Shown: positions 6,765 to 7,821 of the stretch, piece after piece
How positions within the stretch are numbered: the first letter of the stretch is position 1
How the letters are laid out: each line of letters starts with the position of its first letter
Assembly (NCBI GenBank): GCA_002469865.1
Contig: DKOD01000096.1
Coordinates: 3,382-11,202, forward strand
DNA: 7,821 nucleotides
Origin: Alphaproteobacteria bacterium UBA7371
Lineage (GTDB): Bacteria; Pseudomonadota; Alphaproteobacteria; UBA8317
Direction: 5' to 3'
Position numbers and translations under genes: made by a program
The notes under the pieces: generated by a model
Databases searched by the model: none
Told to the model about the DNA's origin: nothing
The model's input: only the letters and a program-made list of their open reading frames with translations

Positions 6765-6775
6765 ATGGGACATGC
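6765..6775 (+). repeat. Right arm of 11-bp inverted repeat before chrA
   Basis: ATGGGACATGC at 6765-6775 mirrors the arm at 6644-6654, and the two arms flank the divergent intergenic region. A near copy lies 19 bp further on: ATTATGGGACATGC (6762-6775) versus ATTATGGGTCATGG (6781-6794), 12 of 14 identical, with the second copy containing the chrA start codon. So three related ATGGGwCATG elements sit at the two gene starts. Confidence 0.5.
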
Positions 6776-6790
6776 CGGGGATTATGGGTC

Positions 6791-7821
6791 ATGGAAGTCA
6801 GTTCAGGACAGGTTTTCAAAACATTTTTGCAATTGGGCTGCACATCATTTGGCGGACCAGTGGCCCATCTTGGGTTTTTCCGAAGGGCTTTTGTGGAGGA
6901 CAAAAAATGGGTCAGCGATGACCAATATGCAGCTCTTCTCGCTCTTTGCCAATTTTTGCCAGGCCCCGCTTCCAGCCAAATGGGCATGGCCATTGGCCAT
7001 CATTTGGCTGGCACCCGCGGCATGCTTGCAGCTTTTGCAGGTTTTACCTTGCCGTCATTTTTGCTCATGTGGCTTGCGGCCTTGGTGATCACATCGGATC
7101 CATTCTTTTTGTCGGATGGCATGGTGGCAGGACTCAAGGCGGTGGCCGTGGCTGTTGTGGCCCAGGCTATTTGGGGCATGGCCCGGAACCTATGTCCTGA
7201 CTGGCCAAGGATGCAAATTGCCGTGGCAGCGGCGGTTATCATGCTGGTGGTTGGCGGAGTTTTTCTGCAGCTGCTTGTTGTCTTGGTTGCGGCTGGCTTG
7301 GGCTATTTCATGTTTGATGAACAGCCAAAGCCAGCTCAAGATATTCCAGCCAGCGAAAAAGCGGTGGGTTGGGCAAGGCCAATTTTGATGAGCTTTGTGG
7401 CTTTGTTTTTTCTTTTTGCCCTATTGGCGGGTGCCACTGGGCTTGAGTTTTTTAAGATGACTGAGGTCATGTACCGAGCGGGCGCACTTGTTTTTGGAGG
7501 TGGTCATGTGGTGCTGCCATTTTTGGAAAGTGGCATGGTGGGGCTCGGCCTGGTGGATCGTCATGAGTTTTTGGCTGGTTATGGCCTGGCCCAGGCATTA
7601 CCCGGGCCATTATTCACCTTTGCGTCTTTCCTTGGCGGGGCCATGAATGGTGGGGTGGGTTCCTTTGTTTATGCCCTGGTGGCTTGTTTGGTGATCTTTT
7701 TGCCAGGCATGCTTCTGCTGATGGGTGTCTTGCCCCATTGGTCGCGGCTTGCGGCCGATGGGCGCGTGCGGTCGGCACTTACAGGTGTGAATGCAGCCGT
7801 TGTGGGTCTTTTAATCGCAGC
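6791..7821 (+). CDS. chrA: Chromate transporter ChrA, partial (3' end beyond window)
   Basis: Inner-membrane transporter of the CHR family, which expels chromate, a sulfate look-alike. The frame stays open from ATG 6791 to the window edge, giving 343 codons of an expected 400 or so. The long two-domain form is evident. The first CHR domain has SFGGPVAHLGFFRRAFV (19-35) and CQFLPGPASSQMGMAIG (53-69); the second has VFGGGHVVLPFLES (234-247) and LAQALPGPLFTFASFLGG (266-283). A polar linker near 175-195 joins the halves. GGGGA (6777-6781) sits 9 nt before the chosen ATG, and the family normally begins a short way before the FGGP motif. Some CHR proteins have no proven chromate role, so the substrate is assigned by family. 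It is divergent from trhO. Confidence 0.93.
   Translation, partial: MEVSSGQVFKTFLQLGCTSFGGPVAHLGFFRRAFVEDKKWVSDDQYAALLALCQFLPGPASSQMGMAIGHHLAGTRGMLAAFAGFTLPSFLLMWLAALVITSDPFFLSDGMVAGLKAVAVAVVAQAIWGMARNLCPDWPRMQIAVAAAVIMLVVGGVFLQLLVVLVAAGLGYFMFDEQPKPAQDIPASEKAVGWARPILMSFVALFFLFALLAGATGLEFFKMTEVMYRAGALVFGGGHVVLPFLESGMVGLGLVDRHEFLAGYGLAQALPGPLFTFASFLGGAMNGGVGSFVYALVACLVIFLPGMLLLMGVLPHWSRLAADGRVRSALTGVNAAVVGLLIA

Larger units (their letters stand above)
6648..6790. other. Divergent intergenic region trhO / chrA
   Basis: This 143-bp region separates the outward-facing trhO and chrA genes and must hold the promoters of both. It contains the inverted and direct repeats listed separately, an 8-bp palindrome ATGATCAT (6653-6660) and the extended -10 candidate. 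No small ORF with a ribosome site, no tRNA and no riboswitch-like fold was recognised. Confidence 0.6.

Noticed and set aside
6750..7088. Plus-strand open frame starting at ATG 6750
   Set aside because: It overlaps chrA in another frame. Its translation has no family pattern, while the frame from 6791 carries the full set of CHR motifs.

Overview
The window looks like a chromosomal stretch of an alphaproteobacterium, probably a Rhodospirillales-like lineage. This rests on the resemblance of the TrhO, GST, MetY and LysE proteins to alphaproteobacterial versions and on the mid-range base composition judged by eye; no search was run. It is densely packed with metabolic and transport genes. I see no tRNA, rRNA, CRISPR array, IS element or phage gene.

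Layout. (1) Bases 1-1860, plus strand: the last codons of a membrane protein, then a left-handed beta-helix acetyltransferase of the 'phosphonate metabolism hexapeptide transferase' type, coupled by an ATGA overlap to an MFS transporter. (2) Bases 1852-6647, minus strand, read right to left: trhO (tRNA U34 hydroxylase), a glutathione S-transferase, a fusion of a CoA-binding domain to O-acetylhomoserine sulfhydrylase (MetY), an SDR oxidoreductase, and a LysE/RhtB exporter. The first three overlap (4 and 8 nt) and form a clear translationally coupled unit. The SDR follows 75 bp later and the exporter after a further 83 bp. (3) Bases 6648-6790: a divergent intergenic region holding an 11-bp inverted repeat and a related direct repeat. 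(4) Bases 6791 to the right edge, plus strand: chrA, a chromate-transporter family gene cut off by the window end.

How the genes may work together. The trhO-GST-metY unit combines a rhodanese-fold tRNA modification enzyme, a glutathione-dependent enzyme and sulfide assimilation into homocysteine, so a sulfur/redox theme is plausible. ChrA, which exports an oxyanion resembling sulfate, is transcribed divergently from it and may share control. The acetyltransferase-MFS pair could modify and then move a small molecule, or belong to a phosphonate-related set whose other members lie to the left.

The least ordinary observations are the in-frame CoA-binding/MetY fusion, which keeps a well-placed internal ribosome binding site and ATG at the junction, and the repeat set in the trhO/chrA intergenic region. 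No entirely new system is evident.
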